A stretch of 64,000 nucleotides of DNA from Nocardia sp. CDC159 (GTDB lineage Bacteria > Actinomycetota > Actinomycetes > Mycobacteriales > Mycobacteriaceae), in assembly GCF_023740735.1 (NCBI RefSeq), contig NZ_JAMRXH010000001.1:62001-126000 (forward strand). Direction: 5' to 3'. Shown in pieces: positions 8,422 to 17,694 of this stretch (position 1 is the first letter of the stretch; every line of letters begins with the position of its first letter). The notes under the pieces are model-generated. The model did not search any database. It worked only from the letters and a program-made list of their open reading frames with translations, and was not told the DNA's origin. The position numbers and the translations under genes were made by a program.

Positions 8422-8446
8422 GAAACGATGTTTCGTCTGACGAAAC
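8422..8446. promoter_or_regulatory. Bipartite palindromic operator upstream of monooxygenase
   Basis: Two overlapping inverted repeats: GAAAC-GAT-GTTTC (8422-8434) and GTTTCGTC-T-GACGAAAC (8430-8446, perfect). The element ends 21 bases before the monooxygenase start. The same arrangement recurs at 32522-32546, which argues for one repressor serving both promoters. Confidence 0.75.
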
Positions 8447-8467
8447 TTGACTCTGATGAGGTGCGCC

Positions 8468-9940
8468 ATGCGGGCGGAGGACGGGACGCCATCGGTGGCG
8501 ATCGTCGGGGCCGGATTCGGTGGTCTGGCGGCGGCTATCGAGTTGGGGCGCCATGGGATCGACTACGAGGTGTTCGAGCGGGCCGATTCGGTCGGCGGGG
8601 TGTGGCGTGCGAATGCCTATCCGGGTGCGGCCTGCGATGTGCCGTCGCCGACCTATTCGTTCTCCTATGAGCTGGAGACGCGGTGGTCGGCCCGCTACGG
8701 CACCCAGCCGGAGATCCATGCCTATCTGCGGCGCTGCGCGGATCGGTACGGTGTCACCCCCAGGATCCGGTTCGGCGCCGAGGTGACGGCCGCGACCTTC
8801 GTCGACGGTCGCTGGGAGATCGAACTGGCGAGCGGGGAGCGGCGCGGTTTCGACGCGCTCATCTGCGCGACCGGGCAGCTGTCGCGGCCGCGTATTCCGG
8901 ACCTGCCCGGACGGTCGAGTTTCGCTGGTGCGCAGTTCCATTCGGCCGAATGGGATCCGGCGGTCTCGGTGCGTGGTAAGCGAGTGGCCGTGGTGGGCAG
9001 CGGCGCGAGCGCCATCCAGTTGGTACCGGCGATCGTGGACGAGGTCGATGAGCTGCACGTCATCCAGCGCTCCCCGAACTGGGTGGCCAACAAGTACAAC
9101 CACGGCACCGACGGAATACCGCATCGGCTGTTGCGGAAGGTGCCGGGGTTGGCGCGGCTCGAGCACAATGTCGAGTGGCTCTGGTTCGAGGCGCGGGTCC
9201 CGTTGATCTTCACCGCGCTGGATCCGGTGCGCAGCCTGTTCGAGGCGTGGCTGCGCGGCAAGATTCGGCGCGAAATCTCCGATCCGGCACTGCGCGCGGC
9301 GGTCACGCCCGATTACCGGGTCGGCTGCAATCGCATTCTGCTGTCCAATGATTGGTATCCGGCGCTGGATCGCGACCATGTCACCCTGCATCCGCACGGG
9401 GTGCGCGAGGTGCGCCCGGACGGACTGCGGCTGGCCGACGGTTCCGAGGTCGCCGCCGATGTGATCGTGTGGTGCACCGGCTTCACCGCCGACGAATATC
9501 TCGCACCGATCGATATCACCGGCCGGGACGGGCGCAAGCTGCACACCGAATGGAAGGACGGCCCCGAGGCGTATCTGGGGATCTCCGTCGCGGGTTACCC
9601 CAATCTGTTCATGATGTACGGGCCCAACACCGGCTCGATCACGAATACGATTATTTTCCTGCTGGAGAAGCAGGCGCGGTATGTGCGTATGGCGTTGCGG
9701 CACATCGCCCGCACGGGCGGCTGGATCGACGTGCGGCGCGAGGTCCAGGACCGCTTCAATGCCCGGCTGCGCCGACGACTGGCCCGCACCGTGTTCACCA
9801 CCGGCTGCCCCGGCTGGTATCACACCGCCGACGGAAAGGTGTTCGCGGTCTGGCCCGGATCGCATATCGGGTATGCGCTGGCCACCCGCCGATTCGACCC
9901 GCGCCGTTACGAATTCGGGGCGCGGCCTCAGCGGGCGTGA
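8468..9940 (+). CDS. Type I Baeyer-Villiger monooxygenase
   Basis: A 490-residue flavoprotein monooxygenase. It has the N-terminal FAD loop VAIVGAGFGGLAA, the Baeyer-Villiger fingerprint FAGAQFHSAEWD (F-x-G-x3-H-x3-W-D) near residue 155, and a second NADPH loop VAVVGSGASAIQ near 175. It would insert oxygen next to a ketone to give an ester or lactone, or oxidise a sulfur or nitrogen centre, using NADPH and O2. I prefer ATG 8468; in-frame starts at 8447 (TTG) and 8456 (ATG) are possible. A strong palindromic operator lies just upstream. Its stop overlaps the convergent mce-associated gene by 13 bases. Confidence 0.88.
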   Translation: MRAEDGTPSVAIVGAGFGGLAAAIELGRHGIDYEVFERADSVGGVWRANAYPGAACDVPSPTYSFSYELETRWSARYGTQPEIHAYLRRCADRYGVTPRIRFGAEVTAATFVDGRWEIELASGERRGFDALICATGQLSRPRIPDLPGRSSFAGAQFHSAEWDPAVSVRGKRVAVVGSGASAIQLVPAIVDEVDELHVIQRSPNWVANKYNHGTDGIPHRLLRKVPGLARLEHNVEWLWFEARVPLIFTALDPVRSLFEAWLRGKIRREISDPALRAAVTPDYRVGCNRILLSNDWYPALDRDHVTLHPHGVREVRPDGLRLADGSEVAADVIVWCTGFTADEYLAPIDITGRDGRKLHTEWKDGPEAYLGISVAGYPNLFMMYGPNTGSITNTIIFLLEKQARYVRMALRHIARTGGWIDVRREVQDRFNARLRRRLARTVFTTGCPGWYHTADGKVFAVWPGSHIGYALATRRFDPRRYEFGARPQRA

Positions 9941-10482
9941 TAGTCCGACACCAGCCAGCGGTCGTCGGTGTGCTGGACGGTGACCGTGAGCAGGGTGGAG
10001 GCGGTGATCGGATCGGGATGCCGGGCGTTCTGGGTGGTTTGGGTGGCGAAGACGGTGACGGTGTAGGTCTTGTCGTCGGAGGTGCTCACCGCGGTCGCCA
10101 CGACCTCGCCGTGCGCGACCACCTGGGCCTCGGTCATGATCTTGCTCAGGGTGTCGTGGACGGTGGTGTACCGGTCGGCCAGGCTCGCGGTGGTACCCGC
10201 GCGCACGCTGTCGAAGAAGGCGTCGAGGTGGTGGAAGTCGTAGGTCAGGGATTTGGTCGCGTACTCCTTGGCCACCGCCGCGGCGCGGTCGGAATTCGCG
10301 GTGCGATCGTGCAGCGCCGCCAGCTCGCGCGCCTGCTGATGCCATCCCCAGCCCAGCCACACCGCCACGGCCGCGAGCGCGGTCGCGGCGAACCAGGGCA
10401 GCCACCGGGCGCGGGCGGGCCGGGTCTCGGGCTGCTCGCCGGTGTCGGAAGTCGTTGCGGGGTGGTCGAGTTCGAGGGTCAT
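9928..10482 (-). CDS. Mce-associated membrane protein (Mas)
   Basis: A 184-residue protein with a cytosolic N-terminus, one membrane helix around residues 29-48 (WFAATALAAVAVWLGWGW) and an extracytoplasmic alpha/beta domain ending in VQHTDDRWLVSDY. This is the form of the Mas proteins that close actinobacterial mce operons and are thought to stabilise the transporter. The start overlaps mceF by four bases. It is the last gene of the long minus-strand operon and meets the monooxygenase gene tail to tail. Confidence 0.85.
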   Translation of the reverse strand: MTLELDHPATTSDTGEQPETRPARARWLPWFAATALAAVAVWLGWGWHQQARELAALHDRTANSDRAAAVAKEYATKSLTYDFHHLDAFFDSVRAGTTASLADRYTTVHDTLSKIMTEAQVVAHGEVVATAVSTSDDKTYTVTVFATQTTQNARHPDPITASTLLTVTVQHTDDRWLVSDYHAR

Positions 10483-11429
10483 CGTGCTCCTGAGGGTGGG
10501 ATGGGGAGGTGGGCGGTGCCGTCACCGGGGAAGGTCTGCTCCAGTAGATCGACGATCGAGCCCGCGTCCAGACGCAGCGAGCGCAGCGGCGCGGTCACCG
10601 GCCGCAGGGCGGCGGCCAGCAGGGCCAGATCGGGGGCGAGGGCTCCGGCGTAGTCGTTCATCTTGTGCATCACCGGATTCAGCGAGTCGTCCCAGATGTG
10701 CTCGCCGACAACGGAGTAGTCCTGGAAGGCCCGGATGAGATGGACGACCTCCGGATCGGCGCGGGCGATGACGGGTGCGACCTCGGCGAGAGTGGCGGAG
10801 TGGCCGTCGAGGTCGTCGGCGAGCGACTGCAGGTTGTGCCACAGTCGCGCGATGGCGTCGCGTTTGTCGCGCAGGGTTCGCGCGAACAAATCGGCGTTCT
10901 CGGCGAGCCGATCCACATCGCCGTCGCGTCCGCGGGTCGCCGCGTCCGCGGTGTCGACCAGGCGGGCCAGCACCGCCGGATCCACCTGTCCCAGCAGCGC
11001 ATCGAGCCCGGCCATGGCCTCGGCGGCGGTGACCGGCACCCGTACGCGCTGCGTCGGTATCACCGCGCCCTCGGTGAGGTACGGGCCGTCCGCCGACTCG
11101 GGCCGAAATTCCAGATACTGCTCCCCGGCCGCCGACAGGTTCGCCACCAGCACCGCGCTGGCAGCCGGAATGCGATGGTGCGCATCGTATTCCACGACCG
11201 CGTCGACGCCGTCCGAGGTCGGGTCGAGCTCACGCACGCGGCCGATGCGCAGCCCCCGCAGGTGCACCGGCGAGGTAGCCAGCAGCCCGCCGGAGGAGGG
11301 CATGTGCACGGTGACGGTGGTGGTCCGGCGCACGGGATTCAGATCGAGTACGCCGAGGCCGAGGTAGGCCACGGTGGCGACGGTGGTCGCCAGCAGCGCG
11401 ACGAGGGAGGCCGAATGTCGTACGGTCAC
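10479..11429 (-). CDS. mceF: MCE-family protein MceF
   Basis: A 316-residue Mce protein: an N-terminal signal/anchor helix (SLVALLATTVATVAYLGLGVL), an MCE/MlaD domain around residues 38-120 (VHMPSSGGLLATSPVHLRG, then GLRIGRVREL) and a helical C-terminal part. The GTG start at 11429 overlaps the mceE stop as GTGA. Mce proteins form the envelope-spanning lipid channel above YrbE permeases. The protein ends soon after the helical region, without the long proline-rich tail of some mycobacterial MceF proteins. Confidence 0.85.
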   Translation of the reverse strand: MTVRHSASLVALLATTVATVAYLGLGVLDLNPVRRTTTVTVHMPSSGGLLATSPVHLRGLRIGRVRELDPTSDGVDAVVEYDAHHRIPAASAVLVANLSAAGEQYLEFRPESADGPYLTEGAVIPTQRVRVPVTAAEAMAGLDALLGQVDPAVLARLVDTADAATRGRDGDVDRLAENADLFARTLRDKRDAIARLWHNLQSLADDLDGHSATLAEVAPVIARADPEVVHLIRAFQDYSVVGEHIWDDSLNPVMHKMNDYAGALAPDLALLAAALRPVTAPLRSLRLDAGSIVDLLEQTFPGDGTAHLPIPPSGAR

Positions 11430-12415
11430 GGCACCATTCCGATCGATCGCAGGACGGTGACGAGCTCGTCGGCCTGCCGGGCCGGCTCGACCACCCGGAC
11501 GTTCGGCGGCGCGCTGAAGTACGGGACCAGCTTGTCGCGCAACAGCGCGATCAGCTTGTCGATATTCATGGGCACGGTGGTGTCGGCCGAGGCGATGGTC
11601 AGCAGCAGTGGGCGCATGGCGCGGTAGATGTCCATGGTCTGCGGGTAGATGGGCCACACCAGATCCCCCGCGGGTCCGGCCAGGCGGCCGAGGCCCACCG
11701 CGAGATCGACCACGCCGAACAGCACGTCGGCGAGCCCGGCCGCCCGGCCCGGCCCCAGTACCAGCGCGCGGTCCACCGCGGATTTGCGCGCGGCCAGATC
11801 GGCGCTCATGCGGGCCGCGCCGTCGAGGATACGATCCAGATCCGCGGTGCTCGCGGTCATATCGCGCAGGTCGGTGCGGATCTCGGCTGCCAGGGCGCGA
11901 TACTCCGCATCGCTGGGAAAGGCGGCATCGGCGCGCGCCACCGCGGCGGCCAGATCGCCGAATCGCCCGTTGGCCAGGATATTCGACATGCCGCGCAGCA
12001 GATCCTCCACGCTGTCGGGCGCCCGGGTGCGGCCGACCGGAATCACCGCGCCCGCGGCCAGGGTGGGCCCGGTCGCCGTGCGCGGCGGGATCAGCGCCAC
12101 ATACGGTTCGCCGAGTATCGTCGCCTGCCGGATCTCGGCCCGCGTCGATTCCGGAAGCCGTACCGCCGCACGCACGGTCACGGTCGCGACCGCCAGCCGA
12201 TCGCGCAGCTCGACCCGGTCCACCACCCCGACCTCGACGCCGTCGGCGATCACCTTCGCCTTGGCGGGCAAGTTGAGCACGCCGGTGAATTCGATCCGGA
12301 TCGGATAGCTCGCGCCCGATACGGCCGTGCCGGGCAGTGGGATCTCCGCGGGGTCGACGCCGCACCCAGCCACGAGCGCGGCCACCGAACAGGCGAGCAG
12401 GGCCCGGCGCATCAT
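11426..12415 (-). CDS. mceE: MCE-family lipoprotein MceE
   Basis: A 329-residue Mce protein with a lipoprotein signal peptide and lipobox LVAGC (lipidated Cys18), the feature that marks MceE/LprK-type members. The MCE domain follows near residues 40-115 (FTGVLNLPAKAKVIADGVEVG) and then helical segments. Its lipid anchor would tie the Mce assembly to the membrane. Its start overlaps the mceD stop by four bases (ATGA). Position fifth among six mce genes agrees with the canonical order. Confidence 0.88.
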   Translation of the reverse strand: MMRRALLACSVAALVAGCGVDPAEIPLPGTAVSGASYPIRIEFTGVLNLPAKAKVIADGVEVGVVDRVELRDRLAVATVTVRAAVRLPESTRAEIRQATILGEPYVALIPPRTATGPTLAAGAVIPVGRTRAPDSVEDLLRGMSNILANGRFGDLAAAVARADAAFPSDAEYRALAAEIRTDLRDMTASTADLDRILDGAARMSADLAARKSAVDRALVLGPGRAAGLADVLFGVVDLAVGLGRLAGPAGDLVWPIYPQTMDIYRAMRPLLLTIASADTTVPMNIDKLIALLRDKLVPYFSAPPNVRVVEPARQADELVTVLRSIGMVP

Positions 12416-13308
12416 CGCCGTCCCGTTTCGGCCGCGGCCGACAGATGCGACAGCAGTTCGCGAATGCCGCCCGCGTTCCGCAGGCCCGCGTGCGCGAGCG
12501 GGACCAGCGTGTCGAGCAGCGGGTAGACCCGCGGCCCGTAGGTGTCGGCGAGTCGGGCCAGCACCGGCAGCAGCTGGTTGGACAGATCGATCATGGGCGC
12601 GAAATTCGCCGAGAGCCCCTCCACCACCTCGAGTCCGTCGCGCAGATGGGTCAGCAGCAGTTCCATATCGGGCCAGTTCCCGGTGAACATCGTGGTGAGG
12701 GTGTCCAGGTTGTCGATGAGCCGTCGCAGCGCGGCGTCGCGGGTATGCGGGTCCCCGGCCACGGCCGACAGCCCCCCCAGCAGGTCGTTGGCGGTGTCGG
12801 CGGTGCCGTGGACGGCGCGGTCGAGCGTGCTCAGCGTGTCGCCGACCGTGCGGTCCCCGCCCAGATCGGTGCTCAATTGCCGCATGGCGGCGAAGGTCTC
12901 GCTGATGCCGACCGGAGTCCTGGTGTGCGCGAGCGGAATACAGTCCCCATGCGGCAGTTCGGGTCCGGACGCGGGCCGGACGAGTTCGATGTGGCGGTCG
13001 GTCACGATCGAGTCGGCCAGGGTGACCGCGGCGGTGTCGGTGGGGACCGCGATATCGGCGCGGACCCGCATCGAAACCCGTACCCGATCGCCACGCGCGT
13101 CGATGCGGTCCACCACTCCCACCGGCACGCCGAGCACCGAAACCTGATTGCCGCGGTACAGCCCCGCGACATCGGCGAATTCGGCGCAGATCGGCTTGCC
13201 GTAGCGCAGCCGTGCGACCGGTGTCACCGCCGCCGATCCCGAGACCGTGAGCAGGGCTACCACCATCGCCCCGAATACGGGGTAGCCGAGCCGTTTTCCG
13301 ATGCGCAT
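12412..13308 (-). CDS. mceD: MCE-family protein MceD
   Basis: A 298-residue Mce protein with an N-terminal membrane/signal helix (FGAMVVALLTVSGSAAV), an MCE domain (CAEFADVAGLYRGNQVSVLG, then VPVGVVDRI) and a coil-rich C-terminal half. It is shorter than typical mycobacterial MceD proteins, which often carry a long proline-rich C-terminus; this one stops shortly after the helical domain. Start ATG 13308 lies one base after the mceC stop. It is expected in the periplasm-like space as one of six subunits. Confidence 0.85.
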   Translation of the reverse strand: MRIGKRLGYPVFGAMVVALLTVSGSAAVTPVARLRYGKPICAEFADVAGLYRGNQVSVLGVPVGVVDRIDARGDRVRVSMRVRADIAVPTDTAAVTLADSIVTDRHIELVRPASGPELPHGDCIPLAHTRTPVGISETFAAMRQLSTDLGGDRTVGDTLSTLDRAVHGTADTANDLLGGLSAVAGDPHTRDAALRRLIDNLDTLTTMFTGNWPDMELLLTHLRDGLEVVEGLSANFAPMIDLSNQLLPVLARLADTYGPRVYPLLDTLVPLAHAGLRNAGGIRELLSHLSAAAETGRR

Positions 13309-13309
13309 C

Positions 13310-14239
13310 TCAGCACTCCCGTCCCGGCGCGCAGCGTCCGGTCGCCGCGCCCACCAGCGGCCCTACCTTGCGCACGAATTCGTCGATTCCCGCGATCGCG
13401 GCGTCCAGGCGCTGCGGGGCGTCGGCGACCTTGGCCAGCAGCTGCTCGAGCTGGGTGATCAGGGGCTCCACCTGATCGGCGTAGGCCATGATCGGGCGGT
13501 GGGTCACCTCGATGAGCCGCCGCAGCAGCTGAAATGCCCGAATCACCTCGGATTTGCCCGCCGCGAGCTCGGCCGAGATCGCGCCGAGCCGCCGGACGAA
13601 GTCGGCGAGCACCGCGCGGTCGGCGGCCGTGGCCGCCACGTATTCGTCGGATACCGTCACCGCGCGATCCAGCCGATCCGCCTGTGCGGCAACGACTCCG
13701 ATGAGCCGGTGCAGATCGCCGAGGATGCCGCGCACCGCGTCGGGGCGGTCCGCCAGCGCCCGGTCCAGTTCGGCCATGGTCGCCCGCAGGGTCTGCCCGT
13801 CGGTCTGGCGCAGCGGCGCGGTCGCCTGCTGCACCACATCGGTCAGCTCGTAGGGGGTGGTGGTCCGCTCGCGCGGAATCGGCTGGCGGCCCAGCGGTTT
13901 CCCACCCGACGGCGCGAGGGCGAGGTAGTGCCCGCCGGTCGGGGTGAGCAGCCGCACTCCGGCGCTGGATCGATCGCCGACCGGGGTGCCGGAGGTGACG
14001 GCGAAGTCGACCCGGACGTGGTCGTCGTCGAGTTCGACGGCCCGCACCCGGCCCACCCGCACCCCCGCGATCCGCACCTCGTCACCCGCGCGCAGCCCGC
14101 CGGAATTGCGGAACTCGGCCGCGTAGGTGTCCTCCCCGACCGCGACCCACCGGACCGAAGCCAGGCCGATCAGCGCGACGATGGCGATCACCAATGCCGC
14201 TATGCCCCAGCGCAGTTCGCGCCCGCCGAGCCGCCTCAT
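13310..14239 (-). CDS. mceC: MCE-family protein MceC
   Basis: A 309-residue Mce protein. The N-terminal helix (WGIAALVIAIVALIGLASV) is followed by the MCE domain (AEFRNSGGLRAGDEVRIAG, then VRVGRVRAVEL) near residues 41-115 and a mostly helical C-terminal part with VEPLITQLEQLLAKVADAPQ. It ends in two cysteines (GRCAPGREC), not found in its neighbours, which could form a disulfide. The start overlaps mceB by four bases. Confidence 0.85.
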   Translation of the reverse strand: MRRLGGRELRWGIAALVIAIVALIGLASVRWVAVGEDTYAAEFRNSGGLRAGDEVRIAGVRVGRVRAVELDDDHVRVDFAVTSGTPVGDRSSAGVRLLTPTGGHYLALAPSGGKPLGRQPIPRERTTTPYELTDVVQQATAPLRQTDGQTLRATMAELDRALADRPDAVRGILGDLHRLIGVVAAQADRLDRAVTVSDEYVAATAADRAVLADFVRRLGAISAELAAGKSEVIRAFQLLRRLIEVTHRPIMAYADQVEPLITQLEQLLAKVADAPQRLDAAIAGIDEFVRKVGPLVGAATGRCAPGREC

Positions 14240-15153
14240 CGGTCCGCTCCCGGGTAGTTGGCGTTGAGTCCGCGGATCAGCCCGGGCACCAGCGTCAGCA
14301 GTTGCGCGAGTTGGTCGCTGTCGGGTACCAGCCGCCGCACCAGCTCGAGCAGCGGCTGCGCGCTGTCGTCGTAGAGCGACTCCAGTTCGGTCAGAATGCC
14401 GACATCCGGTTCCAGCCCGTGTGCGGCGACCCGCAGCGAATCCACCAATTCCCGTGCCCGCCCGCTGAATACGCCGATGATCTGCGCGACCTGCTTGATC
14501 AGCGCGCCGACCTGTTCGGACTTGCCGCCGATCTGCTCGGCGATCTCGCCGAGATTGCGGATCAGCAGCGCCACTACCGCGTCACGGTCGCTCGCGAAGC
14601 GCAGCAGGGCGTGCAGATCGTCGAGCACCGGCCCGATGCCCGCGCCGTCGCCGCGCAGCACGTGCAGCAGGTTTTCCGCGAGCCGGTTCAGCTGTGCGGT
14701 GTCCAGCGACTGGAACAGCGGTTCGAAGCCGTTGAACAGCCGGGTCACGTCGAAGCTGGGCACCGTGCGGTCCAGCGGAATGGTCGCGCCGGGCGGGAGC
14801 GGGGCGTCGGGTCCGGAGCCGGTGAGCTCCACATACCTTTGGCCCAGCAGGGTTTGGTAGCGCACGGCGGCGCCGGTGCCGGGTCCCACCCGGTGCGCGC
14901 CGTCGACCGAGAATCCCACCCGTGCGGTCGCCGTCGCGGTGATCGCGATGGAGGTCACCCGCCCCACCTGTACCCCCGAGGTGCGCACGGCATCGCCCAC
15001 CGCCAGCCCGGACACATCGGTGAACAGCGCCGCGTACTCGACCGCGCGGTCCGGCCGCGGTCCGCGCAGTGTCGACATCAGCAGGCTCAGACACAGCCCG
15101 ACCAGCATCAGGAACAGTCCGAGCTTGATCGCCGCGCCACGCACCCGGATCAT
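14236..15153 (-). CDS. mceB: MCE-family protein MceB
   Basis: A 305-residue Mce protein with an N-terminal anchor helix (LGLFLMLVGLCLSLLMSTL), an MCE domain (ALFTDVSGLAVGDAVRTSG, then VQVGRVTSIAI) and the conserved YQTLLGQRYVEL segment near residues 97-108 of MceB members. The rest is helical. The start overlaps mceA by four bases. It is the second mce gene after the permeases, in keeping with canonical order. Confidence 0.87.
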   Translation of the reverse strand: MIRVRGAAIKLGLFLMLVGLCLSLLMSTLRGPRPDRAVEYAALFTDVSGLAVGDAVRTSGVQVGRVTSIAITATATARVGFSVDGAHRVGPGTGAAVRYQTLLGQRYVELTGSGPDAPLPPGATIPLDRTVPSFDVTRLFNGFEPLFQSLDTAQLNRLAENLLHVLRGDGAGIGPVLDDLHALLRFASDRDAVVALLIRNLGEIAEQIGGKSEQVGALIKQVAQIIGVFSGRARELVDSLRVAAHGLEPDVGILTELESLYDDSAQPLLELVRRLVPDSDQLAQLLTLVPGLIRGLNANYPGADR

Positions 15154-16130
15154 CGCGCCCCCACCGAACGCGCCACCTGCGGCAGGGTTTCCCCGATGAT
15201 GCGCAGCTGCAACTGCACTCGGCCGTCCACCACCGGGAAGGCCGCGCCGATCCGATCCATCAGCTCGGGCAGCCGCTGATAGGCGGGTGCCAGGCTGCCG
15301 TACGACATGCCCAGCGGCACACCGAGATCCATGACGACGGCCAGAATCTTGGTGAAGGAGTCCAGATTTCCGCCGAACAGCTCGGCGTATCCGGGGAGGA
15401 ACTCCCGACTCAGACCGGCGATGGCCGTGCGGGTGCGGGCGCGGTTGGCCTCGTCGTCGAAATAGGCGCTCTGATCCAGCAGCGCGACCAGCGCGTGCGC
15501 CATCGCCGGTTCCAGTTCGGCCGAACCGGCGGCGAGGTTTCCGGCGATGCGCAGATAGTAGCCGATATCGCCGCGCCGATTCGTGGCGACGGCGCGGGCG
15601 AGTTCGGTGATGGCATCGACGGTCGGGACGAAGATGCCCGGATCGCGGGCGGCCAAGTCCATCAGCCGCCGGACCTGCGGGGAGTCGAGTACGGCCGTGA
15701 GGCGGCCGGAGCGCTGCAGTACCGCGGTGCTCGACGCCTCGATCGCGTCCTCGGCCAGCGGTATCACGGCCCGATCACGCACCCGTCCACCCGTACCCCG
15801 GGCCACCAATTCGACCGCGGGAGAACCGAAGACATTGGTCGAGGTGAACCGCGCCACCAGCGCCCCCGGCAGCGCGGCGGCGGCCCCGGGGTCGATCCGC
15901 AGGCGCACCCGGCGGGCGTCGGTGACCTCGCGCACGCGCCCGATCACCATGCCGTGGAACTTCACGTCCGAGCCCGCCACCAGCCCGTCGGCGACCGTCG
16001 GCGCGTCCACGACCAGATCGAGCCCGTCGTGGAAACGCCCCTGCGCCTGGGCCAGCACCACCGCGCCCGCGACCATCGCCGCGACGACCACGGCCGCGCC
16101 GCGACCGCGCCGCGTACCGATCATGTTCAT
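15150..16130 (-). CDS. mceA: MCE-family protein MceA
   Basis: A 326-residue Mce protein: N-terminal helix (AAVVVAAMVAGAVVLAQ), an MCE domain (LVVDAPTVADGLVAGSDVKF, then HGMVIGRVREV), and a C-terminal helical region with FVPTVDAITELARA. ATG 16130 overlaps the yrbEB stop. Mycobacterial MceA proteins are usually longer (about 400 residues or more), so this is a compact member. It is the first Mce protein of the operon and probably contacts the permease pair. Confidence 0.85.
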   Translation of the reverse strand: MNMIGTRRGRGAAVVVAAMVAGAVVLAQAQGRFHDGLDLVVDAPTVADGLVAGSDVKFHGMVIGRVREVTDARRVRLRIDPGAAAALPGALVARFTSTNVFGSPAVELVARGTGGRVRDRAVIPLAEDAIEASSTAVLQRSGRLTAVLDSPQVRRLMDLAARDPGIFVPTVDAITELARAVATNRRGDIGYYLRIAGNLAAGSAELEPAMAHALVALLDQSAYFDDEANRARTRTAIAGLSREFLPGYAELFGGNLDSFTKILAVVMDLGVPLGMSYGSLAPAYQRLPELMDRIGAAFPVVDGRVQLQLRIIGETLPQVARSVGAR

Positions 16131-16927
16131 CCCGAAATCCTGATTCCGCTGTCCGCACCCCAGAACAGGGCGGTCAGCATCATGTCGACGACGATCACCA
16201 GCACCAGGCTCGCCCGGATGGCGCGCCCGCACGCGCGGCCCACTCCCTCGGGTCCGCCGGAGGCGTGGAATCCGTGATAGCAGTGGGTCACGATCACCAC
16301 GGTCACCAGCACGACCGCCTTGAGCACCGCGCACACCACGTCCGCGGGCCGCAGAAACGCGCCGAAGTAGTGGAAGTAGGTGCCCGGCGACTGCCCGTGC
16401 ACCACATTCACCGCGGCCGCGCAGGACAGGTACGCCGCGATGAGCGCGATCAGGAACAGCGGCACGATGGTGACCGCGCCCGCGATCACCCGCGTCGCGA
16501 CGACGAAGGCGACCGGCCGCACCGCCAGCGATTCCAGCGCATCGATCTCCTCGGCGATCCGCATCGCCCCGATCTCCGCGGTCATCCGGCATCCGGCCTG
16601 GGCGGCGAAACCGACGGCCGCCACGATCGGCGCGAGCTCGCGGGTGGTGGCATAGGCGGAGACGAATCCGGTCAGCGGCCCCATCCCGACGCGCTCGAGG
16701 GTGTCCAGCCCCTCGACGCCGACCGAGCCGCCGATCGCGACGCCCAGGAAGATCAGCACCGACGCCGTGCCCCCACCCACGACCAAACCGCCACCGCCCC
16801 AGACGATATCGGTGAGCACGACCATGGTCTGCCGGCGATAGGCACGCGCCGCATGGGGGAGCGCGGCCACGACTCGCACGCCGAAATCCAACTGGTGCCC
16901 CAGCCGATCCAGTCCGGCGGCGATCAC
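16127..16927 (-). CDS. yrbEB: YrbE/MlaE-family lipid permease B
   Basis: A 266-residue MlaE-type permease with five or six membrane helices. It carries the family signature AEEIDALESLAVRPVAFVV and an upstream AGCRMTAEIGAMRIAEEIDA region. GTG 16927 overlaps the yrbEA stop as GTGA; the frame stays open upstream, but that part overlaps yrbEA and is not a fusion. With YrbEA it forms the inner-membrane core of the MCE transporter, powered by an MceG ATPase that is not encoded here. Confidence 0.9.
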   Translation of the reverse strand: MIAAGLDRLGHQLDFGVRVVAALPHAARAYRRQTMVVLTDIVWGGGGLVVGGGTASVLIFLGVAIGGSVGVEGLDTLERVGMGPLTGFVSAYATTRELAPIVAAVGFAAQAGCRMTAEIGAMRIAEEIDALESLAVRPVAFVVATRVIAGAVTIVPLFLIALIAAYLSCAAAVNVVHGQSPGTYFHYFGAFLRPADVVCAVLKAVVLVTVVIVTHCYHGFHASGGPEGVGRACGRAIRASLVLVIVVDMMLTALFWGADSGIRISG

Positions 16928-17694
16928 GGTAGCTCCCCGAATACCGACAGGGCCTGGGTCACGATCAGATTCAGCGCGAACGTGGCGACGACGCCGAGCA
17001 CCACCGCCGCGTTGACCGCATCGGCCACACCCTTGGGTCCGGCCGTGGCCGTGAGCCCGCGCGCACCGGCCAGCACCACCACGACGAGGCCGAACAGCGC
17101 CGACTTCACCAGCGCCGCAATCAGATCGGGCACCGAGACGAAGGCCGCGATCGAGGACAGATAGCCGCCCGCGGTGCCGTGCTGGATGCCGACATTGATG
17201 ACGTAGCCGGTTGCCAGGCCCATGAAGACGACCACCACGCACAGCAGCGGCGCGACGAACACCATCGCCGCCAGGCGCGGCACCAGCAGCCGCCGCACCG
17301 GATCGATGCCCATCACCCGCATGGCATCGATCTCCTCGCGGACGGTGCGTGAGCCCAGATCGGCCGCGATCGCCGCGCCCGCCGCCCCGCCGAGCAGTAG
17401 CGCCGCCACCAGCGGGGCGCCCTGGCGCACCACGCCCACCCCGGCGGCGGCTCCGGCCAGGGAGGTCGCGCCGATCTGCTGGGTCAGCTGACCCACCTGC
17501 ACCGATACGATCACTCCGAACGGCACCGCCACGAAGACGGCCGGGACGGCGGTGACGCTCACGACGAACCAGCTCTGCACGACGGCGTCCCGCCACGGCA
17601 ACCGGCCCGAGGCGCTGTCGCGCAGCAGCCAGCCCAACGCCGCCGCGGCCAGCAGCACCGTGCGGCCCAGGGTGCGCACGGCCGGGCTCAGCAC
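16924..17694 (-). CDS. yrbEA: YrbE/MlaE-family lipid permease A
   Basis: A 256-residue MlaE-type permease. The diagnostic REEIDAMRVMGIDPVRRLLVP motif lies mid-protein, with hydrophobic segments such as VFVAPLLCVVVVFMGLATGY on either side. Start GTG 17694 overlaps the FAAL stop by seven bases, which ties the mce genes to the biosynthetic genes upstream. It pairs with YrbEB at the cytoplasmic membrane. Confidence 0.9.
   Translation of the reverse strand: MLSPAVRTLGRTVLLAAAALGWLLRDSASGRLPWRDAVVQSWFVVSVTAVPAVFVAVPFGVIVSVQVGQLTQQIGATSLAGAAAGVGVVRQGAPLVAALLLGGAAGAAIAADLGSRTVREEIDAMRVMGIDPVRRLLVPRLAAMVFVAPLLCVVVVFMGLATGYVINVGIQHGTAGGYLSSIAAFVSVPDLIAALVKSALFGLVVVVLAGARGLTATAGPKGVADAVNAAVVLGVVATFALNLIVTQALSVFGELP

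Noticed and set aside
8171..10525. A 784-codon antisense open frame across the monooxygenase gene.
   Set aside because: The translated sequence is low-complexity and has no recognisable domain except the overlap with known genes; the monooxygenase motifs on the plus strand are unambiguous.
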